Below are positions 1 through 8,913 of a stretch of 33,966 nt of DNA, in pieces. The notes under the pieces are model-generated. The model ran no database searches. It saw only the letters and a program-made list of their open reading frames with translations, and was not told the origin of the DNA. Positions within the stretch are counted from its first letter, which is position 1, and each line of letters opens with the position of its first letter. Both the position numbers and the translations under genes were made by a program. Source of the DNA: Treponema sp. (GTDB taxonomy: Bacteria; Spirochaetota; Spirochaetia; Treponematales; Breznakiellaceae); assembly GCA_031258225.1 (NCBI GenBank), contig JAIRND010000040.1, forward strand, positions 1 through 33,966. Direction: 5' to 3'.

Positions 1-81
1 CCCCCCCCCCCCCCCCCCCCATTCGTATAGTAGTTTAGCGTGTAGTTCTCCTTCTCCTCATCTCTCTCGTGGGGTCCGGCC

Positions 82-995
82 ATGAAAAACTCTGGTTTTT
101 CAGTCAGGCTCAGGCGTTACCGGTCGCTCTACCTCTTTATCCTTATCCCTATTGTCTACTACATCGTGTACCGGTACTTCCCCATTGTGGCACAGTTCGT
201 CCTCTCGTTTAAGAACTACCGTATCAGGGCGGGCTCTGGGGCAGTCCTTGGGTGGGGTTTGAGAACTACAAATCCCTGTTCTCCACCCCCGAAACGAGCC
301 GTATTATCGTCAATACCGTGGTCATAAGCCTTTTGCGGCTGGCCATCGGCTTCCTGCCCCCCATCGTCCTGGCGATTTTTCTCTTTGACATGACCTCTTC
401 CCGGTATCGTAGAATTAGTCAGAGCATCCTGTACATACCCCACTTCTTTTCCTGGGTGGTTATCTACGCCATTGTCCAGGCCCTTTTCCAGTCCAGCGGC
501 TACGTCAGCAACATTCTTGTGAGTTTGGGGGGTAAACCGAAAAACTTCCTCATGGATATAAAGTGGTTCTACCCCCTGCTGTTCGGTTCCGAACTGTGGA
601 AGGAGATTGGCTGGGGGACCATCATCTACCTGGCCGCCCTGACCAACATCGACCCCCAGTTGTACGAAGCCGCCAGGGTTGACGGCGCGGGCCCCATACA
701 GCGAATCGTCCACATCACCCTGCCCGGCATCTTCCCGGTCATCGCCTTCTGTCTGACCATAGCCCTGGGGAACATCCTTAACAACGCGGGTACGGAGCAG
801 CTTCTGTTGTTTTATTCCCCTGCGACCTATTCAATCGGGGACGTTATCGGTACCTGGGTGTACCGGCGGGGTCTGGGGGAATTCAAGTACAGCCTGGGGG
901 CCGCGGTATCCCAGTTCAACTCGGTGGTGGGGCTTATTCTGGTCCTCTGTTTCAACAAGATTTCCCGCAAATTCTTCGGCGTGGGGATTTGGTAA
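82..995 (+). CDS. Carbohydrate ABC transporter permease (LplB-type, CUT1), split by a frameshift
   Basis: ORF 82-327 (YLFILIPIVYYIVYRYFPIVAQFVLSFKNYRIRAG) continues in another frame as LWGSPWVGFENYKSLFSTPETSRIIVNTVVISLLRL...; EAARVDGAGPIQRIVHITLPGI is the EAA loop of binding-protein-dependent permeases. Frame change near 231-235 (1-nt loss would explain it). Confidence 0.85.
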
Positions 996-1891
996 AGGGG
1001 GAAACGATGAGACTAACTGCCGGTGATAAGGTTTACCAAACAGTAATTTATGTAAGTATTTCCCTCTTACTAGTGTTTGCTCTTTTCCCGTTGTTCTATG
1101 TAGTAAGCACATCGCTTGTTTCTCAGGCCGACTGGGCAGCGTCAAACGGCAGAATGTTAATTCCACTGCATCCGACACTGGAAGCGTACCGGCATATTAT
1201 ACAGAACCGGACAACGTTTTTCCGCGCTTTCGGGGTGAGCATAATACGGACTATTTTGGGTACCGGCTCTACCGTGTTTTTCAGCATGTGCCTGGGTTAT
1301 GTACTGTCCCGGAAAGACCTTCCTTTTAAAAAAATACTGCTGTTAATGACCCTTATCACCATTCTTTTTAACGGCGGCCTTATCCCCACGTTCCTGGTAG
1401 TAAACGCCACAAAAATATACAACACCATCTGGGCGCTGATTATCCCCGGCATGGTCGATTCCTGGTCGGTATTGATATTCCGCCAGTTTTTTATGAATAC
1501 CCCCGAATCAATAGAAGAATCCGCACGCATAGACGGTTCGGGTGAAATCGCCATTATGTGGGTGATTGTGGTTCCCCTGAGCAAGGCGGTCATCGCTGCC
1601 CTTACGCTGTTTGCGGCGGTAGGTCACTGGAACGCCTGGTTTGACGCGGTAGTGTATATACAGAATGTGGAACTAAAGCCCTTCCAGCTTCTCATGCGGG
1701 ACCTGATGACAACGACATTTACCATGGCGTCGCCGGAAGCTACGGTCGGGGTCGATCTTAGCAGGCAAATAACGCCGAACGGCGTCCGTATGGCGGTTAC
1801 CGTAGCAGGGGTCCTGCCGATTTTATGCATCTATCCCTTTTTGCAGAAGTACTTTACCAAAGGCGTGTACATGGGGGCGGTAAAAGAATAA
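989..1891 (+). CDS. Carbohydrate ABC transporter permease (YtcP/LplC-type)
   Basis: 300 aa, multiple TM segments, EAA loop EESARIDGSGEIAIMWVIVVPLSKAVIAALTLF, C-terminus YPFLQKYFTKGVYMGAVKE typical of the family; overlaps the upstream permease by 7 nt. Confidence 0.92.
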   Translation: MVKGETMRLTAGDKVYQTVIYVSISLLLVFALFPLFYVVSTSLVSQADWAASNGRMLIPLHPTLEAYRHIIQNRTTFFRAFGVSIIRTILGTGSTVFFSMCLGYVLSRKDLPFKKILLLMTLITILFNGGLIPTFLVVNATKIYNTIWALIIPGMVDSWSVLIFRQFFMNTPESIEESARIDGSGEIAIMWVIVVPLSKAVIAALTLFAAVGHWNAWFDAVVYIQNVELKPFQLLMRDLMTTTFTMASPEATVGVDLSRQITPNGVRMAVTVAGVLPILCIYPFLQKYFTKGVYMGAVKE

Positions 1892-1911
1892 ACGGTTAGA
1901 TCCACAAGGTG

Positions 1912-1945
1912 TTTAATCCGCATCGCGGTTTAAATAAATTTTTTT
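1912..1945 (+). terminator. Hairpin plus T7 tract between permease and solute-binding protein genes (attenuator/terminator-like)
   Basis: TTTAAtCCGC-atc-GCGGtTTAAA (1912-1934), then TAAA and TTTTTTT (1939-1945). Confidence 0.55.
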
Positions 1946-1957
1946 AAGGAGAAAAGA

Positions 1958-3511
1958 ATGAAAAAAACAAAGTTTGTTTTGGCGGTACTACTCGCGGTAG
2001 TAACAACCCTTCCCGTTATGGCGGCCGGCAGGCAGGCCCAAAGCGGTACAGGTTCCGGCGGGGCCGTAAAGATTGAAGCCTTCCTGGAGCCATGGGTGAA
2101 CCAGACAATTGAAGGCAGCGACCCCTACCGGGATTACATCAACCAGCTTACGGGTGCGGACTGGACAATAACCATTACCAGCGATTTTACCGCTGAATTA
2201 ACCACCCGTGCCGTGGCGGGCAATCTCCCCGATTTGATCCAGCTTCCGGACACAAGGAGGCTGGACAGTATGTATAACGAAGGTATTCTGCTTGCCGACT
2301 GGACTCCCTACAAGGCCAGCCTTCCTAATGCTATTAAAGCCATGGGTGATTCCGCTATTACCAGGTTTACCACTAATGGAAAGCTGATATGTATAAGCAC
2401 CGAGCCGGGGGATCAACTCTGGGCATGGAACATCCGCAAAGACTGGCTTGCCAAGCTGGGTCTCAAAATGCCTACAACGCCCGACGAGTTTTTCAATGTC
2501 CTTAAGGCGTTTACCGAAAACGATCCTGACGGAAACGGCAAAAAAGACACCTACGGCTTAACGGCGGCAGGGGACGGAAAAAACATCAACGAATTGAGCA
2601 ATCTTGGGCTTATGTACGGGCCGACCAGTTGGTATGTTTCCAACAACAATGTGAGCCATCCGATTATTGACGGTAACTACCGGAAAACCCTCGACTTTAT
2701 CCGGCGCGTACACAGCGCCGGGTATATTGACCCGGATTGGTACACCATATCATGGGGAGATCGCGTCCCCGGGTTGCTGAATAATGGCATATACGGCGTG
2801 GCATGGTATCCACCTGAAGCCCTGTTGCAGGAAGGAGGACGCTATCGTCGCGACCAGGCTGGAACCGATTGGTGGGACGTCATGCCTACCCCCAAGGGCG
2901 GCCCCGACGGCGGCAAGCTGATTGCACTGCCCATTTATGGCGCCATCAACACGGTATCCGCAACAACCGGCAGGGATCAGGCCAAGATGGCAGCTATTAC
3001 CAAGCTGCTTAACGAAGCCGTCCCGCTGAACGAGGCCTACTACGCTATCAGATACGGTGTAGGCATTGACAAGTTCACCATGGAAATGATAGAGGGCCGG
3101 GCTTATGTTGACATGGGGGCAGGGCCGATTTCCCAGGGCGCCAGAATGGGCGAAGCTCCCGGACAGAGCCAAGCGCTCTGGAACTGGGGCAAGATCATTT
3201 GTACCTATTCCCTAACCGGAAACGGGCTTGTCGGGCAGGAACCTACCATCGATAGCCAGAATCGTCAGGGCATAAAACTGAGCAATATTGTAATGGCCCA
3301 GCCCAGGATTGGCAATGATCACCTCCTCCTCAACCTCAATAGTGATTACTCCACCGCTACCGAAACGCTAGTCAATGAATTCACCATCCAGTACATCCTG
3401 GGCCAGACCTCGGACTACGACGGCTTTGTACGGCAGTGGCTTGCCTCAGGCGGCCAGGCCCTGCTTGACGAAGCTACCCAACAGCTCAAGGGTTACGGCA
3501 GGATACGGTAA
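1958..3511 (+). CDS. Extracellular solute-binding protein (LplA-type) of the sugar ABC transporter
   Basis: Signal peptide MKKTKFVLAVLLAVVTTLPVMAAG; AGNLPDLIQLPD, WAWNIRKDWLAKLGLKMPTTPDEFFNVLKAFTENDPDGNGKKDTYGL are typical; RBS AAGGAG upstream. Confidence 0.93.
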   Translation: MKKTKFVLAVLLAVVTTLPVMAAGRQAQSGTGSGGAVKIEAFLEPWVNQTIEGSDPYRDYINQLTGADWTITITSDFTAELTTRAVAGNLPDLIQLPDTRRLDSMYNEGILLADWTPYKASLPNAIKAMGDSAITRFTTNGKLICISTEPGDQLWAWNIRKDWLAKLGLKMPTTPDEFFNVLKAFTENDPDGNGKKDTYGLTAAGDGKNINELSNLGLMYGPTSWYVSNNNVSHPIIDGNYRKTLDFIRRVHSAGYIDPDWYTISWGDRVPGLLNNGIYGVAWYPPEALLQEGGRYRRDQAGTDWWDVMPTPKGGPDGGKLIALPIYGAINTVSATTGRDQAKMAAITKLLNEAVPLNEAYYAIRYGVGIDKFTMEMIEGRAYVDMGAGPISQGARMGEAPGQSQALWNWGKIICTYSLTGNGLVGQEPTIDSQNRQGIKLSNIVMAQPRIGNDHLLLNLNSDYSTATETLVNEFTIQYILGQTSDYDGFVRQWLASGGQALLDEATQQLKGYGRIR

Positions 3512-3527
3512 CGGAGTCTTGTCGTTA

Positions 3528-3563
3528 AACCGGGAATTCGGCTAATATGCCGGATTCCCGGTT
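3528..3563 (+). terminator. Large intergenic hairpin after the SBP gene
   Basis: AACCGGGAATtCGGC-taatat-GCCGgATTCCCGGTT: 15-nt arms (3528-3542 / 3549-3563) with one mismatch; no strong T tract. Confidence 0.55.
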
Positions 3564-3609
3564 AGCGGGATAAGAATAATAATCGTGAAGATGGAGGAAG
3601 AAAATCATT

Positions 3610-4614
3610 ATGGACACAGACTCCCTGCTAAAAACCTACGCGACCCCCTATAAATACGGAAAGGCGGTACTGGAAGGCTCCGGCATCGAGGGGGCCTTTG
3701 ATTCCCTTGCGGTGGACGTTCCCTTTCTGTTCCGGCACCGGGGCCGGTATTTCATGCTCTACACCGGCTTTGACGGGACGGGCTACCAGTCCGCCCTGGC
3801 GGTAAGCGGCGATCTCCTCACCTGGAAGCATCACGGTATGGTTTTGAAACGGCTCAACCAAACAGGCAAGTGGGACGGCGTCAGCATTGCCGGCACCTGG
3901 ATACTCAGGGACATGGACCTCTGGGGGAATTACGAACTTGAAAAGTTCGAGAGCAGGTATTGGATGATCTACCACTCCTATCCGGGGGAAGGTTACGAGA
4001 CCGGCGCCGCCGAGATGGGCCTTGCCTGGACGGAGGACGAAAACCTCCTGGACTGGCACCGCCTGGAAGAACCGATCTATTCCTGGAGGGGCGGCGCGGA
4101 CTGGGAAAAGGCGGGCCTTTACAAAGCCTGCTTCTTCCGGCATCAAGACCTCTTTTACATGTACTACAACGCGAAAAACGAGGAGTCCGGCTGGGTCGAA
4201 CAGACCGGGCTGGCTACCTCAAAGGACCTGCTTCATTGGGAGCGGTACGAAGGCAATCCGGTACTTAAGGTAGAAGACGGCTCCTGGCGCAGCCTATTCG
4301 TTTCGGATCCCAACATTGTAAAGGACGGCGATCTGTGGCTCAACTTTTTCTTCGGGTATGACGGAAGGCACGCCCAGGGCGGCATAGCCTGTTCGACGGA
4401 TCTGTTCCACTGGGAGATGGCGGAAGAGCCTATTCTAAAGTCCGGCGCCGAAGGGGAAATCGACGCGACCCACGCCCACAAGTCCGGGATCATTACCGCA
4501 GGGAAACGGCTCTGGCATTTCTACAACGCGGTCAGGCCCTGGCGTCCCGGAGACCGGACGAAAAACGGCGATGAATACCGGGTCATCAGTGTAGCGAGTT
4601 CGGAGCCGTTTTAA
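3610..4614 (+). CDS. Five-bladed beta-propeller glycosidase/phosphorylase (GH43/GH32/GH130-like)
   Basis: DVPFLFRHRGRYFMLYTGFDGTGYQSALAVSGDLLTWKHHG; repeated 'YFMLYTG / FYMYYNAK / GLATSKDLLHWERYEGNPVL / FVSDPNIVKDGDLWLNFFFG' blade motifs. Confidence 0.8.
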   Translation: MDTDSLLKTYATPYKYGKAVLEGSGIEGAFDSLAVDVPFLFRHRGRYFMLYTGFDGTGYQSALAVSGDLLTWKHHGMVLKRLNQTGKWDGVSIAGTWILRDMDLWGNYELEKFESRYWMIYHSYPGEGYETGAAEMGLAWTEDENLLDWHRLEEPIYSWRGGADWEKAGLYKACFFRHQDLFYMYYNAKNEESGWVEQTGLATSKDLLHWERYEGNPVLKVEDGSWRSLFVSDPNIVKDGDLWLNFFFGYDGRHAQGGIACSTDLFHWEMAEEPILKSGAEGEIDATHAHKSGIITAGKRLWHFYNAVRPWRPGDRTKNGDEYRVISVASSEPF

Positions 4615-4628
4615 GAGCGACGGCTGAC

Positions 4629-6014
4629 TCATGCCCCGCAGCAGTGCTTGTACTTCTTGCCGCTGCCGCAGGGGCATGGATCGTTACGGCCCACCTTGGG
4701 CTGGGCGCGGTGGACGGTTTTCGGCGGCCCGTAATCCTGATCTTCATCCTGATCTTCATCTTCATCTTCATCTTCATCTTCATCGATGTCAAGCTGATTT
4801 TTCAATTTTTTTATTTTTTTTGAAAGTTGGTACAGCATCTTTTCCGGATCACGGGTACGCAGGGCGGTGTTGAAAAAAGAAGCGTGGAGGGCGTAAAGTT
4901 CGGGGAATTCTTCCCTTAGACGCCTAATCTGCGGATCGTATAATTTCTTGTCCCTTAAGAGATTGAATTCTATTGCCAATAGTTCAAGCTCGTCGTCTTC
5001 ATCCCTGTCTTCATAAGCGGTGTTTAATATTACGAAAAGGTCGCGGAAAATTTCATGATAGTTTTTCTCCAGCAGGTGTTGAGCCTCGAAGTTTATTCGG
5101 ATGTTTTCAAGCTGATCCAACATCGGCTGATTTAAATCCGGAAGCAAATCCGCCATTTCTTTTAATTCGGGGTAGAGTGCCGCCAGGCTGTCGTCCGGAA
5201 CAAACAAAGCTATTTCATGCAGGGCCTGCCGGCCTTCGCTTCTGCCATTCTGGCCTCCTTCGCGGATCAGACGGATAATCTGCTGTAAATGTCCCCTGGC
5301 ATTTTCGACTTTGCTGATACCGCTGGTAATAAACGCGTGGGCGTAGAGGTAGATTTTTTCCCACTCATTGGTCTTGACTTCTTTGACCGCTTCAAGGGCC
5401 TCATTACTAATCTCCTGAAGTTCGTCAAACATGCCGGGACCGCCTTTCGCGATGATACAGGAAACATGCAGGGACCAGCCATGAATGGAAGAAGGGTCCA
5501 GTACAAGGGCGCGCTGTACTTCGGTCAGGGCTTTTTTGTGCCAGCCGCGATCCAGATAACATTGGCCAAGTTTCCTGGCGTATTGGGCATTATCGGGATG
5601 CCTCCGGCAAAGTTCCTTCCAGACATCTGCGGCCTTGCCGTTTTTATCATCAGCCGAAAGGGAGAAGGCGTACTCTTTCCTGACGTTCTCCAGTTCGGGG
5701 TGGCGTTTCAGGATAAACTCGTACAAGTCCGCCGCTTCGTTGTGCTTGCCAAGGCTGTCCAGCCGGCGGGCCTCGTGGAAAAGGGGCGCGACGGAAGCGG
5801 GAAGTTTGCCTATGGCATCGTATTCGGCGCGTTTTTGCTTGTCGCTAAGGGTTTCGTAGGCGGCGCGGATTTCCTTGAATTCTTCGGGAAAACGGTCGGG
5901 CTGATAGGTACGGACCATGTTGAAGTAGGCCCGCTTTATCTCCGCGTCTGTGGCCTTGGGTGAAATTTCCAAAACCTCGTAATAAGTTTTTTGCTTTTTT
6001 TTAAAGAGGAACAA
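4629..6014 (-). CDS. J-domain-like protein with TPRs, acidic linker and C-terminal SEC-C zinc motif
   Basis: N-terminus [57 protein letters not shown] (J-like with QPD); TPR-like middle; [17 protein letters not shown] linker; C-terminus [21 protein letters not shown]. Confidence 0.88.
   Translation of the reverse strand: MFLFKKKQKTYYEVLEISPKATDAEIKRAYFNMVRTYQPDRFPEEFKEIRAAYETLSDKQKRAEYDAIGKLPASVAPLFHEARRLDSLGKHNEAADLYEFILKRHPELENVRKEYAFSLSADDKNGKAADVWKELCRRHPDNAQYARKLGQCYLDRGWHKKALTEVQRALVLDPSSIHGWSLHVSCIIAKGGPGMFDELQEISNEALEAVKEVKTNEWEKIYLYAHAFITSGISKVENARGHLQQIIRLIREGGQNGRSEGRQALHEIALFVPDDSLAALYPELKEMADLLPDLNQPMLDQLENIRINFEAQHLLEKNYHEIFRDLFVILNTAYEDRDEDDELELLAIEFNLLRDKKLYDPQIRRLREEFPELYALHASFFNTALRTRDPEKMLYQLSKKIKKLKNQLDIDEDEDEDEDEDQDEDQDYGPPKTVHRAQPKVGRNDPCPCGSGKKYKHCCGA
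4738..4785. repeat. Hexanucleotide (ATCTTC)n-type repeat encoding the (DE)n linker
   Basis: ...tgatcttcatcctgatcttcatcttcatcttcatcttcatcttcatcgatg...; unit is a multiple of 3, so length change keeps frame. Confidence 0.75.
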
Positions 6015-6450
6015 AGAAACCTCCTAAAAATTTCCGCCGCCGGCCGCAAAGGCAGGCCAGGGCTTTCGCGGCAAGGGAATTTCCGCGATCCCGTGTCATG
6101 ACATCCGCAAAACAATCAAGGGCGGGACCATACCGTTTTGCCAGCGCCCAAAGACAGCCCTGTATGCTAAGGAACCGTACATTTTGGCAGGATCTTGCAG
6201 CCAGGGCCGCGGCTTTCCACTTTTTTTTACCGGCCAGGAGGACAATTCGATTCAGGGGCGATTCCGGTTCCCGTGTTTCTTCCCCAAGTTCAATCCGGCA
6301 AATCTCCGCCAGGCGGACCGCGCCTGAGTGTTCGGGATTCAAAAAATGGGCAAACTTCGCGTAAACAAGAGCCGCGCTCAGATCCCGCCGTTTCGCCGCC
6401 GCAAGGCCCAGCCGGTAGTAACGCCTTCCCAGCTCTTCTGTTATCATCAT
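6001..6450 (-). CDS. Small TPR-like protein of the chaperone operon
   Basis: 149 aa, helical repeats ([40 protein letters not shown]); 4-nt overlap with the Hsp70 gene and 14-nt overlap with the J/SEC-C gene on the same strand. Confidence 0.65.
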   Translation of the reverse strand: MMITEELGRRYYRLGLAAAKRRDLSAALVYAKFAHFLNPEHSGAVRLAEICRIELGEETREPESPLNRIVLLAGKKKWKAAALAARSCQNVRFLSIQGCLWALAKRYGPALDCFADVMTRDRGNSLAAKALACLCGRRRKFLGGFFVPL

Positions 6451-8129
6451 GACGATTTATCCATCTTTTCCATTACTTCAAGCATGAGCATTAATTGGTC
6501 CCGCAGTTCCTGGGCATTTTCCTGGTTTTTCAACAGTAACGCTTCCTTAAGCCGCCGCGTAAGAAGGCCGATGTCGCCGCCTATATCCCTGCCGGAAGCG
6601 ATAAGTTTTTCCGCCTTGCGTATCAGGGGACGGAAGGGCCGCGCCCCTTCCGCCTCCTCCCATTTCGATAAATCCAAAAGGGGCCCGGCCTTTACCCCGG
6701 TGGTGCTGATCTCCGCGGAAACCTGCCTGCCGGTAGAAACTACGCTTGCCTTTACCTGGAGGATGCCGTTCATATCGTAGCCAAAGGTTACTTCAATTTG
6801 TTCTTTCCCCTGTCTGGCGGAGGGGATTTCGGTAAGGTGCAGTTCGCCAAGCCGCTCGTTGTTGTCCGGGTCAGAAGATTCCCCCTGGTACACATGGATA
6901 AGTACCTCGGTCTGGTAGTCTGCTGCCGTAGTGTAGAGTTTCGTTCTTTCGGTAGGAATTGTGATGTTCCGGGGGATGACGGGATCAAATACCTGCCGGC
7001 TGCCGAACAGGCCGCGTTCCAGAGGCGCTGTTCCCAGGGTGTAGGGGCATACATCGGTAAGTACCAGGTCTTTATTGTGGATGCTGCCCTCGATAAGCCC
7101 CGCCTGAATTGCAGCGCCCCGGGCCACCGTTAGATCGGGGTCTACCAGGGAATGGGGAACCGTGCCCAGGGTGTCCTCCACCAGTTTTTTTACGCAGGGG
7201 ATCCGTGTGGAGCCCCCCACCAGGAGAATAATCTGCAAATCCTCACGGCCAAGTTTCGCGTCCGCCAGGGCGCTCAGCATTGGTTCCCGCGTGGACTGAA
7301 CCTTCTCCGTGATCCACTCTTCAAATTCATTACGGCCAATGGTCTTGTCCACCGAAATCGGCTTTCCGTCTTTACCGGTCAGGAGGAAGGGGAGGGACAC
7401 CCGGAATTCCTCCCGGGTGCTCAGGGCGATTTTGCAGTCCTCCGCGGCCTTTTTTAGCCGCATAAGGGCCCTTTCGTCCCCCAGGGGATCGGCAAGGCGG
7501 GTCATGATGATCTCATCAAAATCCTTGCCGCCCAGGTGGTTGTTGCCGCAGCTTGCCTTTACTTCAATAACCCCTTCAAAAAGTTCAAGGACCGTTACAT
7601 CAAGCGTGCCGCCCCCCAGATCGTAGACCAGCACGTTTTTACATTCCTTGAGGTTCGAAAGGCCGTAATCCAGGGCGGCCGCGGTAGGTTCATTGATGAT
7701 GCGTTCAACCTGCAGTCCCGCCAGTTCCCCCGCCTTCGCGGTGGCCCGCCGCTGGACATCGGTAAAATAGGCCGGTACGGTGATCACGGCACGGTCTATT
7801 TTTTCCCGCAGATTGGTTTCCGCGCAGCCGACCAGATACCTAAGGAGCATGGCCTGAATCTCCTCCGGCGCGTATTCCTTCCCGTGGGCTTTGAGTTTTT
7901 CATTGCTGCCGGTGAGCCGTTTAACCTCCATAAAGGTACAGTCGGGCCGTGTAAAAAGGTATTCCGCGGCTTCCTCACCCGCGAGTATTTCTCCATCCTG
8001 GCCAATGTGTACCACCGAAGGAGTAATCAGCTTGCCCAGCGTATTGGGAATCAGCTTTGCCGCGCCATTGACAATACAGCCAATTTCCGATGTGGAGGTT
8101 CCAAGATCAATACCAACTATTCTGCTCAT
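6447..8129 (-). CDS. Hsp70-family chaperone (short, HscC-like)
   Basis: Start at MSRIVGIDLGTSTSEIG; VYDLGGGTLDVTVLELFEG, VPAYFTDVQRRATAKAGELAGLQVERIINEPTAAALDYG, ILLVGGSTRIPCVKKLVE; about 560 aa. Confidence 0.93.
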   Translation of the reverse strand: MSRIVGIDLGTSTSEIGCIVNGAAKLIPNTLGKLITPSVVHIGQDGEILAGEEAAEYLFTRPDCTFMEVKRLTGSNEKLKAHGKEYAPEEIQAMLLRYLVGCAETNLREKIDRAVITVPAYFTDVQRRATAKAGELAGLQVERIINEPTAAALDYGLSNLKECKNVLVYDLGGGTLDVTVLELFEGVIEVKASCGNNHLGGKDFDEIIMTRLADPLGDERALMRLKKAAEDCKIALSTREEFRVSLPFLLTGKDGKPISVDKTIGRNEFEEWITEKVQSTREPMLSALADAKLGREDLQIILLVGGSTRIPCVKKLVEDTLGTVPHSLVDPDLTVARGAAIQAGLIEGSIHNKDLVLTDVCPYTLGTAPLERGLFGSRQVFDPVIPRNITIPTERTKLYTTAADYQTEVLIHVYQGESSDPDNNERLGELHLTEIPSARQGKEQIEVTFGYDMNGILQVKASVVSTGRQVSAEISTTGVKAGPLLDLSKWEEAEGARPFRPLIRKAEKLIASGRDIGGDIGLLTRRLKEALLLKNQENAQELRDQLMLMLEVMEKMDKSS

Positions 8130-8730
8130 CTTCCTGTTCTCCTTTGTCATATTCTTGATCGTCATCATGATCTATGATTGATGTTTCTTCGGGTACCTGC
8201 CCCCGGCTTACTACCACCGCGGCCTTGCGGACAATGGCGCCTTGATACACGTAACCGCTTTGAAGGACCTGAACCACCTGTTCCTTCGGGAAAGGCGATT
8301 CAACGCTTGCCTTCACCGTATGGTACTGGGGATTCAGAGCCTGCCCCGCTTCCCCAAAACGGAGTACGCCGCAGCTGGAGAGGATGCCGCCGGCGTTCTC
8401 CCGCTGGAGTTTTGCCTGGTGTTTTAATTCTTCACTGCCGCTCTGCCCGGCGTAGGCGTAGAAATCTTCCAGCAGGTCGGCAAGACCTATTATCGCCGGT
8501 ATCAGACGATCGGCCCTGGCCCTTTCGGATGCCGCGGTTTCCCGCAAAAAATCCTGTTCTTTTACAAGATCGTAGATTTCCTCAATTTGCAGGGAAGTAT
8601 CGGTCTGCTTCTTGTCGAATTCCGCCAGAATCTCCCGGCCTGCCGCCGCAATCTCCGCGAATTCATAGTCGGGAAGTTCCCCGGTTTCAAGGGAAAGCAA
8701 TTTATTAAGTTCGGTTTCAAAGTTTATCAT
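8107..8730 (-). CDS. GrpE-like nucleotide exchange factor
   Basis: Trimmed to MINFETELNKLL; C-terminal half GVLRFGEAGQALNPQYHTVKASVESPFPKEQVVQVLQSGYVYQGAIVRKAAVVVSRG matches the GrpE core; overlaps the Hsp70 start by about 23 nt. Confidence 0.82.
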   Translation of the reverse strand: MINFETELNKLLSLETGELPDYEFAEIAAAGREILAEFDKKQTDTSLQIEEIYDLVKEQDFLRETAASERARADRLIPAIIGLADLLEDFYAYAGQSGSEELKHQAKLQRENAGGILSSCGVLRFGEAGQALNPQYHTVKASVESPFPKEQVVQVLQSGYVYQGAIVRKAAVVVSRGQVPEETSIIDHDDDQEYDKGEQEDEQNSWY

Positions 8731-8788
8731 AGGGTTACACTGTTGAGAAATTATGCCCGGAAAGGGGGGACATTGGCAAGGGCCCCGG

Positions 8789-8839
8789 ACCGGGGGTCTC
8801 CACCGGGGGTCTCCCCGCTCCAGCCACCCCGCTCCAGCC
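8789..8839. repeat. Two adjacent 13-bp tandem duplications in a divergent intergenic region
   Basis: ACCGGGGGTCTCC x2 (8789-8801, 8802-8814) then CCCCGCTCCAGCC x2 (8813-8825, 8827-8839). Confidence 0.85.
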
Positions 8840-8913
8840 GGCTTGACCTGGAAAATCCATACGGATAAACTAATCCGCATAGTTAGTTTTAGCTAACAAT
8901 AAAAGGAAGGATT

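Noticed and set aside
1-20. Poly-C run at the window start
   Set aside because: Most likely a contig-edge or low-quality artefact; no biological role can be supported.
5289-5963. 224-aa plus-strand ORF opposite the J/SEC-C gene
   Set aside because: Antisense shadow; the minus strand has clear J, TPR and SEC-C motifs.
7536-8177. 213-aa plus-strand ORF opposite Hsp70
   Set aside because: Antisense shadow of strongly conserved Hsp70 sequence.
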